From Marisa cornuarietis (Eukaryota > Mollusca > Gastropoda > Architaenioglossa > Ampullariidae): a stretch of DNA of 64,000 nucleotides. The stretch's first letter is position 1, and each line of letters starts with the position of its first letter. The translations under genes and the position numbers were made by a program. The DNA lies in NCBI GenBank assembly GCA_004794655.1, contig SMMW01000522.1, positions 1,488,001-1,552,000 on the forward strand. Reading direction: 5' to 3'. Below the pieces are notes generated by a model, which worked only from the letters and a program-made list of their open reading frames with translations, did not search any database and was not told the DNA's origin. Positions 24,378 through 48,770 of this stretch are shown piece after piece.

Positions 24378-27300
24378 ATGGCCAGCGAGAACGCCGAGGC
24401 GCGGTCGGAGGAACAGGGTCTGGCGTCGCCGCCACTTCCTCCGTGGATGATGTTTGGAGCAGATGGCGACACTAAGACGCCCGTGAGCACCCAGATAATA
24501 GGTCAGCTTCCTTCCCTTGCTAGGGCACTTGCATTAAGCAGGATTAGCAACCCATCAGGTCTTCAGCATGGTCTTGTGCGAGTATGTGCGCATTTCTCTT
24601 ATTAACTAATTTATAATCACAACCTATAGGCAAAGACTTGAAATACTTGTGTCGAACGGCTTAAGTTGATTCTTCAAGGAAGATTCGCGAAACCAACTCT
24701 CGATCATGAATGAGGATCAGACAACTATACCGCAACAATACAGACAAATCCGTAGGGAATTCTGGTTAAAGATGAAAAGTAGACAACTATATCTACAGTT
24801 ATTTCGAGCTATAATAAGTTCAAAAGATAAGACCAATTTAAAATACTTTCAATATTTCGATGAAAGACACAGAGATTGTATTATGTTCAGTTCTTCCATG
24901 TCGATGATTCTTTAGTTTAGTCTGTTATAATGGTACGTCTGCAATTTCTAGAAAAATAAAACCATGCACGTCTGTAACCACGCACACAGCTTTGTGATGT
25001 GCATATCTAACTTGCATTTTAGTGACCAACTTGGCACCAGTAAGGTAGAGTCATATAAATTAGATATATGTATATATATTATATATAAGGTTTTTCATTT
25101 GGTTTTCAATCAAGGGTGGTAAGATGTTTGGGGGTGCAGGCTCATAGTTGGGGAAGATTAATAAGGAAAGGGCAACAAACAATTGACTCTTCTATATAGA
25201 GATGATGTTTGTGTAAATTTAGCTGCCAGTAGTTCTGATTTTGCCATGGCTTACTTCCACAGGTACAATACCTAAATGGTTGAATGGAAGTCTGTACCGC
25301 AATGGCCCTGGAATCTATCAGATAGGAGAAACTTGTCTGGAACACCTTTTAGATGGCTTTTCTGTGCTTCATCGCTACATCATCCATGATGGGGAAGTGC
25401 AGTATCAATCACATATTCTGGAGTCTGAGGCATGGACAAGCTCAGGAAGGGCCAACCGACTGGTGGTGTCACAGTTTGCTACCTACGCCTCTCCTGATCC
25501 ATGCAAATCTTTCTTGTCCAAGTGAGAATTCAAACAGTCTACCATTCAATGACCCTTTTACTTTGATAAACGCTGTTGCATCTAAAACAGTTTCTTTTTT
25601 GTTTGAAATCATCTTTTGGGGTCTGGATAGTCACATCATTCAATAATTTTATGCACACATATGGATCATTATTTTCAGGGTGGTGTCCTTTCTAAGTCCG
25701 TTGAGTCCTGAAGATCTCTCAGACAACACAGCAATCAATATTGTTCAGCATGGTGATAAATTATTTGCTATGACTGACATGTCAGTTATGAATGAAGTGG
25801 ACCCTCAGACTCTTCTTGTGAAAAACAAGGTGAGCATTAGCATAAAATTATTAGTGTTAAAAGTATCATCTTTCATAATGGACTTATCTCTGTTGCATGA
25901 AGAAGTAATGGTTTATCCTTGCTCACAAGCATTGATCGGGATTATCAATAGTGTCTCATCTAACTTTAGTGAAGCAAGATCTACTTATAGAGCAAAAGTT
26001 GCTTGGTGTCTATGTTTATATTGACTATAACGAAAAATAATTACTGATACACTAGTACCAGTGACATAACTAACTCACAAATGACAAGTACAAAATTATA
26101 CAAATTCAGGTAGAGCTTCATAAACTGGTTGCTGTGCATATGGTAACTGCTCATCCACATTTTTCTCATGATGGGAAAATGTATAACCTGGGCACGTCAA
26201 TCAACCCTTCTGCAGCCTACAGCATTTTTGAGATATTTCCACAAGCAACATTACAATCAGGTTGGTTGGTTGGTTGTCCTCTGCAAGATATCGGTTTAGA
26301 GATGAACATTTCTAACAGCAGGTGACATGAACTGTTAGTAATGTGACTTGCATTAACTCTTCACAGTTCTGGTTTTCCATTCAGCCACCAGCCACTGCGT
26401 AGATTATATTTTTACTATGTAATGTTGAGTTAACTGTAAAGAATTATGAGTAGTCCTTGCAGACTGTGCTATTCTGCGTAATTCCGACATCAAAGAGGTA
26501 ATTCTACATTTTGGGGCAGAAAATGAACAAATCTGCTATAGATAATGGCAGACCTTCACTTAATCGATTTACATTTTTCTGGAGGGGCATGCACGGGAAG
26601 AAGAACAAGATTTTCTTTTTTTTAATTCATTCAATTTGCAGAAATCTAAGTACACAGCAGCATACAATAATCAAAAATAGCACTAGTGCCTAGTGCTATT
26701 TACATGTATCCTGGTAAAAATTGAGTTTTGTTTTTTTTTACATGTAGCATTCTATAAAGCTCCTTATTTAAAACCACTTATCTGAAGTGTGTAAAGAACC
26801 CTGCCATAATAAAGGATCCTCTTCAGTTCTGTTTGTAACACACAGAACCTCAAGAGACTCAGGGGTCTGTGAAAGCTCAGTTGTTGGTCACCATCCCCTC
26901 CCAGTGGAACATGCACGTCGGCTACAGCCACAGTTTTGGCATGTCACAAAATTACTTCATTGTGCTGGAGCAGCCCATGGCCTTGAATATCCTCAAGGTT
27001 GTGACTATGAACTGGAGACGGGAAGGACTTGCATCATGTTTCACAAAATTGATGGGAGAAAAGGCAAGCTGCAGGGTTATCATGGAGGATAAGTACACCA
27101 CAATCAGACTGTAAGACCTTTCCAAGTATTGTGCACACATGCATTGTTCTTCTGTTTTGCACATAAATATGTGATAAAAATAACAATAGTAATACTGCAT
27201 AACACAGCTGTCAGTCCCAATCCAAGTCCTCTTCATCCATCTCATCATTACCTAGGCATTTATCAATGTTTTGTTGTTCATGTGTGTTTTTTTCTACTGT

Positions 27301-29781
27301 CACCAAGGATAAGAATGTTATTTTTCCCCAAGGGTTGTCGCTTCTTCACTCTAGCAAATTTTCTTTTCTTTTCGGGTAGATGGCCTTCCGAGTGATTCAG
27401 CGCTCTGACAAGCGACCGCTTAGTGTACGGTTTGAAACAGACAGCACCTTCTGCTTCCACTTCATCAACTGCTTTGAGGATCATGACGGGCAGCTAGTTG
27501 TGGATCTGTGTTGCTATGATGATGTTGACCTTGTTGAAGATCTGTATTTGAAGAAGATTAGAGACCACACATGCAATATTATTCCTTCTGCTACTTTACG
27601 TCGATATGTCCTGCCAGTCTGTGTAGAAGAGGTAGGTGGTGCTCTATCAACATTAAGCATCTTATGCTTCTTTAGATGACAAGTTGGCATGTAGCTCTGT
27701 GCATATGTATACATATTGATTACATATTGATTATGTAAAAAAATGTAACCCTTAGCAGTACCTGGGCTCGATGCTGCATGTGGAGTCAAATCGTTACCCA
27801 GAGCAATGCTCAGAGCTACCCATTTTGACATTGAATTCCAAGCCCAAGTAATGCTTGGTGTTAACTGTTTTTCATCATATTCTGAGGTTCAGTAACGCTC
27901 GTGAACTCCAAGAAAGTTAAATGCTGCTCCTTAGATTTCTGGTATGATTTAAGAAACAATACTTTTTCTAATGCATTGTGTTCCAAGCATGCTTTGTCTG
28001 GCAGATGTGAACAGTTCATCTCTCCTTATTTGTGTTGATAAATGGTACAGGAATGCTGAGGTGCATTCATGCAAATTTATATATATATATATACAGATTC
28101 CTTTTTCAAGCATAATTATCAAATATTTACAATATTTACAATATTTTAAAAATACTTTGCTCTTATAATAAAATGCTAACTGATATCTTTAAATAAGTGT
28201 AATGTTTATCTGATCTGCGCTCGTGACTATTTAAACTTTGTGTTTAGTAAACTTTCAATGAAGTATTTCTAGCTGAAAGCTTAGTTGTGAAAGACAAGTA
28301 GACCCTGAAACAAGTCTCTGTAATATAACAGGCTGGCCCTGAGGACAACCTGGTCTCTCTACCGTACACGACAGCTACTGCCCACATGATCTCACCGGGT
28401 GTCATTCACTGCACACCAGACTACATCTCAGAAGGTCTATTTTTTTCTACAGATCAGATACATGACACATTCCCTGTGTCTTCTAAAAAACCAAAAACAC
28501 AAGGAATTAAAGTTATTGCATACTTTTCATAGTTTTTGTTTACCATCACAATCTGCTTTCATGAAACACGTCGGAGATATATTCTAATAAGGAAAAATGT
28601 ATATAATAGAGAAAAATATCTTTAAAAACAGATTTTTTGGAATCATGTTGCCAAAACACGAAGATACTATTTAAGGGTATTATCAAGAAACTGCAACACC
28701 TGCTATCTTTGACAACATTTTACAGTCTTAAAGATTTAAGTCACATTCTTTGCACATCATACAAAAAAACCTAGCATACATTTAAGAAAACGCATTGCCA
28801 CACTCTACTGGTCACCTCAAAATCATGACTAAGTTCTGTATAATGTAAAACTGCTTAAGCAGTCATTACATAATGTGCTCCGTCCTAAAAGATCAGAACT
28901 TCTCAAGGGATTTGGTTACTTAAAGTGCTGTCCTCAAATAAACCCCATGTCCTAAGAAACCAAAAGAACTGCTTCAAAACATTTCTTTTAAAATCATCAT
29001 TGTGTATTTCAGAGAGGATTGTTCTTGAACTGCCTCAAATTCATTACAAGAAATGTAATGCAACGAAATATCGATATGTGTATGGAGCATCTTCCGACAA
29101 GGTGAACAAGCTTGTGAGTATCTACTGGACAATAGTAATATCTTTTCCGCAATTTAACCAAGGTTCCTAGCAAATGTCAAATAATAATAGAATGTTGACA
29201 ATTTCTGCATTCATGTTAAAGGCTTACTTCTATTTCTTTGTTGTCAGCTAGTGAAAGTAGACCTTGATGAAAAGAGAGCAATTTACTGGATGGAGCCAGG
29301 TTTCTTTCCTGGGGAGCCAGTGTTTGTGGCCAAACCAGATGCAGAAGATGAAGATGAGGGTAAAGACTAAAATTACAAAGTGAAAAAAAATCCTGATTAC
29401 CAAATTAAATACACTGTATTAATCTCTAATCCTCAAAACTTACCATAGTCCAATATATTGCATAATAAAAAATTTTAAATGCTGCAATTACCACAGCACA
29501 AAACTAAATTTTATTAACTAGATAAATAAAAATGCTAATGCTTTGTTTAGGACACAAGCATGTTTAACAAGTTTTGACACACAAAATTTGTATGTGCAGG
29601 TGTTCTTCTGGCGCCCGTTCTTAGTGAGATCTCAGACATGCCTTCCTTTTTGCTGGTGCTAGATGCAAAGAGCTTCAAGGAAATTGGACGTGCTGTTACA
29701 CCTTGTGATGTGAAGATACCCTTAACTTTTCATGGTTCTTTTATTCCTAATGATCTGCCATCATCTAAATCAAATAACTGA
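24378..29781 (+). CDS. Carotenoid cleavage oxygenase (BCO1/BCO2/RPE65 family), complete
   Basis: Non-haem iron enzyme cleaving or isomerising carotenoids or retinoids. Exons: 24378-24501, 25263-25521, 25679-25829, 26110-26260, 26846-27063, 27380-27631, 28332-28434, 29013-29113, 29248-29359, 29600-29781. They total 1653 bp, 550 aa plus stop, the usual size for animal BCOs. Conserved IPKWLNGSLYRNGPG opens exon 2, and the PDPCK motif is near residue 120. The four expected Fe-ligand histidines are His193 (TAHPHF), His257 (YSHSFGM), His328 (FCFHFIN) and His535 (FHGSF). Intron 5 starts with GC (AAG|GCAAGC), the only choice that keeps phase and aligns with the family. The ATG at 24378 (CATATGGCC) is preferred; an internal one lies at 24444. 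A candidate AATAAA is at 30194. I cannot tell BCO1 from BCO2 by eye. Confidence 0.93.
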
Positions 29782-31613
29782 CCTTATTTAATGTCGAAAT
29801 ACAGATCAAAAATAGTTCCCAGAATTTTTTCGAGCAGCAGCATCATAAATGGCTGAAAACTTCATCTAAGTCATTTCACTGCCAGAATGTGAACTATGGG
29901 AAAACTTATTATAAGTTTTCTTAACCTTGATAATATGAAAAGTCATCAAACTGAATTCAGAATAGAATTCAGCAGTTCTTGGAAAATGAAGAAAGTACTG
30001 GATACACAAGCAAGTGCAAAGAATGCAAGTCATCAGTCAATCCTTCATCGTGTCCTTTCCTTCTTGCAGTAAAAAGTCAACAGTTCTATAAGATGTGCAT
30101 TCTTTTACATTTCTGTTTTGTATCTAATCTTCATCTCCTCCCTGTCTTTTATATTTTATATCTGAAATAATTCTGACTTTGCACATGCCAAGCAATAAAA
30201 AAATAGACTGAAATGAATAATTTTTCAGTATCAAAACAACTAAATATTCTTTTGGGAAAAAGACTAACAGACGAAAGTTGCTATCATGTTTATTACTTGC
30301 CCAAATATTGCCACTAACATTCTCAAAATATTAAATGAAAAAGGGATCAGTATTATTCTCTAAAGAAATGACAGTTCACAAAAAAGAGCCATAATCAAAG
30401 TTTAGTGATGACAGAACCAGGGAGCTATTAAAAACATATAGGACCCCAACTAATTTATGACATATTAAACATTTTTCAGTAGATGGTGCATTATAGTCAA
30501 CTTAGCATGAAAACGACAATGTGGGAAAGTGTTTTAATGTAAGCCAAAGAATAATTCATTGAAGCCATGTATTTTGTTCTGCCAAAAGCTACTTTTTAAA
30601 AAACTCAAGTCAAGATTTCCCATCACAGTCACAGCCTTTTTATACCGGTATTTTTTTTAAATGTATGTGCATGTGCACATATACATACAAATCCTTACAC
30701 ATTCATATGTACATTTACTTGCTCTCTCTTTGTCACTCCCCTCCTGTCTTTCACACAAGCTCGCATGCATGGTGCAGATGTGTGTACTGATCTATCATCA
30801 TTAAATACAATGCACAGATTTTTAGCAGTTCTGAAGCATTTTCCCAATTTTATTTTGCACTGAACCAGAATTGTTCTTTTCCCATGTGTTTTAAGAAAAT
30901 TGCAACACTTAAGAAAATTCACAAAAAATGCACACAGGGGAATATCACCTGATGGGCACAACTTTAGAATTTAAACATAATACTTTTTGACTAACCCACC
31001 AGTGAAGAACTCTACATGACATGACCCCAATTTAAAATACTATCGCCTTATAAAGTTACTCAAAGTGTACCCACGACAAAAGACCTCAATGTCCTATTGC
31101 CTCATATAATTACTCAAAGTGCACCCACGACATCTACCCAACTTCTTCAGCACAAGGTAGAGGAGAAACTAGAAGGCAATCAAATACCAATGTTACACAA
31201 TGGTCAGTTACAGCAACAGTTACAATCCAGAGGATCACATCACTGTAGCATTAACTTGTTTCTGATGCATGTTTCTGGTAACTATATGTGGGATGGAATT
31301 GGGAACATACATAAACTTTCCAACAGAAAAAACAACAAAAAACAAATTGTAAATACATGATACCTGCATACATGTTTAACCAGATATTATAATTCCATCA
31401 TCCTCCATATGGCATTTCATACTAATAAAAATAAATGGTATCCCCAAACTTTGTTTCTTTTATCAGCCACATACATCAAGTCCTTCATAAACAAACAATA
31501 TCAGTTGACAATGGGAAGCTGCATGCCTAACACACAAAACAATCAACAGACTTGTCAAAAGACACCTCAGCTTGTGTGAATCCTTCCTGCTGCACATGTG
31601 ACATGAGTTTTGA
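29782..31613. other. Tail-to-tail intergenic region and 3' UTRs
   Basis: The oxygenase (plus) and PGM1 (minus) genes end facing each other here. A 54-bp partial tandem duplication is present: CTCAAAGTG(T/C)ACCCACGACA ends at 31078 and again at 31132. No other gene is visible. Confidence 0.5.
31040..31132. repeat. 54-bp tandem duplication
   Basis: The block 31040-31078 (CTATCGCCTTATAAAGTTAC and on) is repeated at 31094-31132 with about five differences. Confidence 0.75.
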
Positions 31614-43241
<11,628 letters not shown>

Positions 43242-43693
43242 CCGGTATTGATCGACTTACTACCTATGCGACTTACGATCATTCGACTTTACAACCACAA
43301 TTGCTAGCCACAACTGCTCCGCGTCTGGCAGCGCAAACGTTGCCCAGCTGGTTTTGATATGTTTTGCAATTGGGAAAATGTTTCCTATGGTTTTTTACAC
43401 CCGTATATTTTGTAATTTTGTATGTTTTGCAAATATTAAACCAGTTATACTGGTAATGCAGTGTTTTGCTTAAACCTGAAGAATGTAAAAAAAAAAAAGA
43501 AACAAAATGATGTACAGATGATACAATTAAATGGCATAAAATGAACAAAGAAAAATATGATAAAATGACTTGAAGATTTTTATAACATCATTTCACAGTA
43601 CTGTAAATATATATAGCCTACTCGACTTACGACAAAATCGTGTTACGACCACTCTGTCAGAGTCAATCATGGTCAAAAGTCGATCGATACCTG
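43242..43693. mobile_element. Second TA-flanked inverted-repeat element (MITE), 452 bp
   Basis: The left end CCGGTATTGATCGACTT and the reverse complement of the right end (CAGGTATCGATCGACTT) match at 15 of 17 positions. The flanks are TA (43240-43241 and 43694-43695). Internal CGACTTACGA motifs recall the CGACTTACGG motifs of the element at 13008. No transposase is present. Confidence 0.75.
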
Positions 43694-43768
43694 TATATAT
43701 ATATGCCATCCGCTTTGGTTTTCCTCCACCTCCAACTGTATCCGCAACCCTCGAGAATTCTCTTTGGC

Positions 43769-43895
43769 TCAGTTCATCAAAGGCAGGTCATTAACGGTAC
43801 ACAACTCCACATTCGCCGCTCATATAACCGATATAAAAAAATAAATAAACTAAAATTTCCCTATCACTCGGTTCATTAAAGGCAGGTCTTTAACG
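43769..43895. repeat. Short direct duplication, 99 bp apart
   Basis: The phrase GTTCAT(C/T)AAAGGCAGGTC followed by (A/T)TTAACG occurs at about 43769-43796 and 43868-43895. Confidence 0.6.
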
Positions 43896-45098
43896 TCATA
43901 CTGCTTCACGCCCCTGTGAACAATTAATGGCTCGTACTCGACGAGTTCATTCCCCTCTATTCAATAGGATCGAACCAGTTATGATTGACGTTAATCAATG
44001 AGAAAGTTATGCCGTCAAGTACTTTTGCATTTGAGCCGAAGTGTGTGTGAGAGAGAGAGAGAGAGAGTCCCCCGCGGGACCACGGGGTATGCTTGCCTAG
44101 CGAGCATGGTAAGAATATGGTCACTGCCATCCAGCCAGGCATGTCGTAAGAGGCGACTAAGGTGGACCAGAGATCTGTAGAGTCTCTACAGATATCTGGG
44201 TGGACACCCCCCCTAGATCAGAGATCTCTGCCTAGAGGTAAATTAGGTTGTGGTAGGGCTAACAACCCCACCATATAAAAAGCATGTTACAGAAACCAAC
44301 ACCAGAGCAGTCGTCACGGATGGCGAAGGTAATGAGACATACCAGAGGACTGGACTTATAACAAACGACAGTCAAACCCAAGAGGGAGCAGGCGCCCCGA
44401 TAGTGGATTTACTGAACCCGAAACAGAAGATGGGCGTCCGAGCCCATGATATGTTGCTCATCACCGGCGATCTCAATGCCAAGGTGGGAAGTGACAACAC
44501 CCGCAGGGAGCATATCATGGGCCACCATGGAATTGGAATCATCAATGACAACGGAGAGAGACTGGCAGACTTTTTGTGAAGAAAACAATCTACTGATTGG
44601 AGGCACACTCTTCTAACACAAAGACATCCACAAGGCAACGTGGACATCACCAGACGGGATCACAAAGAACCAATAGACCATGTCATCATCAACCGAAGAC
44701 GGAGGAGCTCACTTCAAGATGTCAGAACCTACAGAGAAGCAGACGTTGCCAGTGACCACACTCTTGTGATTGCCGCAGTTTCTCTAAAGATATGTTGATC
44801 GCGAGGAAAACAGGCAGGTCAGCAGAGAGTGGACTCCGGCAGACTGAACGACCCAGCCACCAAACGAGCCTTTGTAGTGGAAGTAAAGAACAGGTTCCAG
44901 GCACTAGGGGACCAACAGGAGATGACCTTAGAGGACTTCAATCGAGTCTTACAGGAAACAGGAGAGAAAATACTGGGCTTCCAACGAAAAAGAAAGAGTA
45001 GTGGATCAGAGAAGAGACATGGAAAAGGATAGACGAGAGAAAGTCAACCAAGCAGAAATTCAACACCAGATCTGAACGTCTGAATGAACAACACAGAC

Positions 45099-45197
45099 AA
45101 AGTTTCTCTATGAAGTCCCTTTTGTCGTTTTGGGTAACAAACAAAGAGGTAAAGAGGATTACCAAAACCGACAAAAGGGACTACATAGAGAAACTTT
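45099..45197. repeat. Inverted duplication inside the LINE, 37-bp arms
   Basis: Arm 45099-45135 is the reverse complement of 45161-45197 at 34 of 37 positions, with a 25-bp spacer. The right arm is ordinary LINE coding sequence (TDKRDYIEKL). The left arm reads as an unrelated insert between NEQHRQ and TNKEVKR. Confidence 0.9.
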
Positions 45198-45503
45198 CAG
45201 ATGAAGCAGAAGAAGCAGCAGGAAGAAATGATCTGAAGACACGGTATAAAATCAATAAACAGCTAAACAACAGGTTCAAAAACAGTGAAGTGCCAGTGAA
45301 AGACATGAACGGAAATGTTATCGAGGGAGAGGCAGGAAAACTACAGCACTGGTGGGAGCATTTTGAGTCAGTTCTCAACAGACCAGACCCCCCTCAGCTC
45401 GCAGACATCCAGCAAGCAGATACAGACCTTGACATCTGCACAGACCCGCCAAGCCTAGAAGAAATGACAGCAGCAATCAAGGCAATGAAAAGGGGCAAAG
45501 CAC

Positions 45504-46993
45504 TGTCGTGAACCTTGGGGAGAAAGACACGCGATGATGGCCAGAGGGGTGTAATTTCCGTCGCTCGGACTACACTCTCAGCACCTCCACCAACTCACGC
45601 CGACATGTACTGTGCACGCAACACTTACACTAAATTGCTAATATGATAACTGATCCAATCTGACTCCGAGCCCCCAGCGTACAATCCCCAACAACAAACT
45701 CAAGGCAATTTAGCGTATAAAAAATATTAATCATCAAAGATTTCAACACATTAATCACAAATATATGATTGTCGCAAATTACAGTTCAACTCGTTTTCTA
45801 GGCGCCCCGCCACAATTCCCTACGGCTAATCCAGATATCGTGAGTCACTGACTAATTAGCTTAACTACCACACACAACACACTGCACTCGTCACTTATCT
45901 CTATACACAAGAATGTCTCTCGCGATGTGGAGGGCCCTCCGATGTCTTGATGTCTGATAATCCGTAGATGTCACTCCGCCGGTCGTTGCTGACTTTTCCA
46001 CGAACACAGAGACTCTGGCACTGCCACGTGCCACCACGTGACTCTTCCTCAAGGCCGGACTGCGATCAGAGCTTAACCGCGCCTAATGAGGACCAACGCT
46101 TCTCTACCAGCTTTACCTCTGCTGTCTACGACCAACAGCGCTGGTGATGTAAACGTTGTGCACTTTGTACAAGAGTGGGTCTTAACGCACCTCTGAAGTC
46201 GGTTGTGCTGAAGTAGTCACGAGTCCCAGACTAACTCTCAGCGGAGAATCTGACCAGCCTTGAACAGATTTCTGCTACAACCTTCTCCCTCGAGATTCCA
46301 GTGCGAAGACGCCGCGATTCCTCGGCTGACACAATGTTAAATCCTCGTCTCTGGCGTTCGTCATCTCTCGCGATTGGGTAATTACACCATATACTCACTC
46401 ACTGTCATTCCGTTACCTGGCTATGACCAATCACTACCTAGCTAGTACATGATGGACAGGTGGTCACTGACTTTCTACGCAAGAATTCTGTGTACTACAA
46501 CCAATCGCGTATCGACGCTAACCAATACAACTCCCGCCACCTAAGTCGGCGAAACGTTCTCCACCCCAAAGGTTATCTTACCTGGGTGCCTACACTTTCG
46601 AAAGAGTGGTCAAGTCGTTAACTTGCCACCCGTCTAACCTGCACTGATGAATGTGCGGTGAACGGGTTCAGTTCAATCAGAAACAGAGCTGGCGCTACTG
46701 TCCCCTCGATCAACTCGCCTCATTCAATCCCATCCCCCATTTCAGTCTGGGTACCTGCGGTAGGCTTATGATCAGCTCAGCTTACCTTTAAGTCTCTGGC
46801 CAGTCTCTCCCCCTGAGCGGACTATAACACCGGCCGTCCCTTTCTTCTGATGGACAAAAGGATGGGTCGCTGTTCAGCTATCTGATCTATCCTGCGCGGG
46901 TCCGTTTGGCTACGTGTCCGCGCGACTTGTATGGAAAGCAAGAGTGCAGCACCATCACTACAGCCCTTATTACTATATATTAATCATATGACA
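45504..46993. mobile_element. Solo LTR, 1490 bp, inserted in the LINE
   Basis: It begins TGTCGTGAACC and ends CATATGACA, with TGTC/GACA inverted ends. It is flanked by the 4-bp duplication GCAC (45500-45503 and 46994-46997). Removing it with one GCAC rejoins the LINE frame exactly (GKA then PGADG), which proves insertion. It has no gag-pol and no partner LTR, so it is a recombination remnant of a Gypsy-like element. It is visibly richer in GC than its surroundings. Confidence 0.9.
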
Positions 46994-48499
46994 GCACCAG
47001 GGGCAGATGGAATAACAGCAGAGATGTTGAAAGCAGATGTGAATGTGACAGCTCCCATGTTGACTGAAATCTTCAGGCAAGTTTGGGAATCATGAGGACA
47101 GATCCCCGATGCGTGGAAGACAGGGCTCATCCTCAAGTTACCCAAGAAAGGAGATCTTGGAGACTGCAATAACTGGAGGGGTATAACACTTCATTCCCTC
47201 ACTAGCAATGTCTTCAGCAAGATTGTCTTGTCAAGACTGACGGCAACCATTGAGAAAGACTTCCGGCCTCAGCAAGTAGCATTTCGCCCTGGGCGATCCT
47301 GCTCTGAACTCATTTTCATTCTGCGTCAGATTCTGGAGCAGAGCAACAAATGGAACAAGCCGCTGTACATCAACTTCATCCACCGCAAGTCCTTATGGAA
47401 GATCCTGAGGCATTACGAGGTCCCTGCGAAACTTCTCCAGGTCGTTGTAATGCTGTACAGCGATTTAAAATCTCAGGTGGTCTGTGACACGGAGCTCACA
47501 GCCCCCTTCAACATCAGTACTGGGGTGAAGGAGGGCTGAATTCTGTCGCCGTTCCTCTTCATCCTGGCCATGTGCTGGATCATGAAGAATTCCACTGACA
47601 GAGAGAGGAGAGGAATAAAATGGACCATGACTATGACAGCAGCAACAACGCTGGAAGACTTGGACTTTGCCGATGACATTGCCCTGTTGTCAAACCGCCA
47701 CCAAATAAGACATGCAGGAGAAAACAAATGCCTTCTCAGAAACAGCTGGAAACCTTGGCTTGAAGGTCAGCATAAAGAAAACAAAAAGTATGAGAGTGAA
47801 CGCCAGAGTCCAAGACAACATCAAACTAAACGGAGAAGAGATTGAGGAAGTTGACAGTTTTACCTATCTTGGGTCCAAGATGTCAAACACGGAGATGCGG
47901 AGGTGGAGATTCGAGCCCGACTGGCGAAAGCCAGCCAAGCCTTCGCCTCACTCAGGAGCACGTGGATGGCAAAAAAAATCAATCAGAAGACCAAGCTGAG
48001 AATCTTCAAGTCAAATGTGATCAGAATCATGGAAGATGACCAAAAACATCGGTAACAGGCTTGATGTCTTCCAAAACAGATGCCTCAGGCGCATACTTAA
48101 CATCTTTTGGCCAAACACTATCACCAATGAAGAACTCCACCGAAGAACTGAAACCGAGTCCATCACCACGCAGGTTCAACAAAGGCGTTGGCGATGGATT
48201 GGACATGTGCTCCGCCAGCAGACAGCAGACCTCTCCAGAATCGCCCTACGATGGACTCCAGACGGCCGAAGAAAACGAGGCCGCCCAAAGGAAACTTAAA
48301 CAGTGGAAAGGGAGATGAAAGGAAAGGGCTGGACATGGGGTCGCCTGGAGCGGGTTTCAGGCAATCGACATCAGTGGCAGGTTCTGGATGAGGCCTTATG
48401 TGCAAATAGCACGAAGATGATTGATTGATTTTGATTTGTGTGTGGGTGGCTGAATGAAAGCCATAAGAAGGCATGAAACATATTCCTCGATATCTCTAG

Positions 48500-48570
48500 T
48501 ACCACCCCTCTTCCCCCCAAAATTAATAAAAATTAATAAAAGTTAATAAAAATCAAAGTGCAAAATTATT
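48500..48570. repeat. AATTAATAAA tandem low-complexity tract
   Basis: Several AATTAATAAA/AGTTAATAAA units follow each other at about 48520-48556, between the two LINE pieces. Confidence 0.7.
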
Positions 48571-48770
48571 TCACTTAAATCATCAAGTTCTAGTCCTGCA
48601 TTTCACGGTTCTAACCAACACTTACACTCACGGTGACTACTTGATTTCTCTCTTTTACAATGACAGCCTTTAAACAAGCATTTTCTTAAATTTAAAAAAG
48701 TTAACAGCAAATATAAAGAATTCTGACAGAAGCAAACAACAGAAATAATCTTCTAGATATAGGCAGCTCA

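Larger units (their letters stand above)
44060..48430 (+). mobile_element. Degenerate endonuclease/reverse transcriptase LINE, split by a solo LTR
   Basis: Non-LTR retrotransposon. A 5' region at 44060-44290 is followed by an AP-endonuclease fragment (ITGDLNAKVG near 44463; DHVII and SDHTLV near 44680-44765). Next come a linker (44820-45110) and the start of the reverse transcriptase up to RGKA at 45503. After the LTR the frame resumes at PGADGITAEML (46996 on) through PKKGDLGDCNNWRGI, FRPGRSCSEL, a stop at GVKEG, FADDIALLS (47666) and the C-terminal RRWRWIGHVLR. Several stops and frameshifts, a missing catalytic block near 47380 and an inverted duplication at 45099-45197 show it is dead. Confidence 0.88.

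Noticed and set aside
27064..27112. Exon 5 of the carotenoid oxygenase continuing to a GT donor at 27111
   Set aside because: Would enter exon 6 in the wrong phase and hit a stop; the GC donor at 27064 restores both frame and family alignment.
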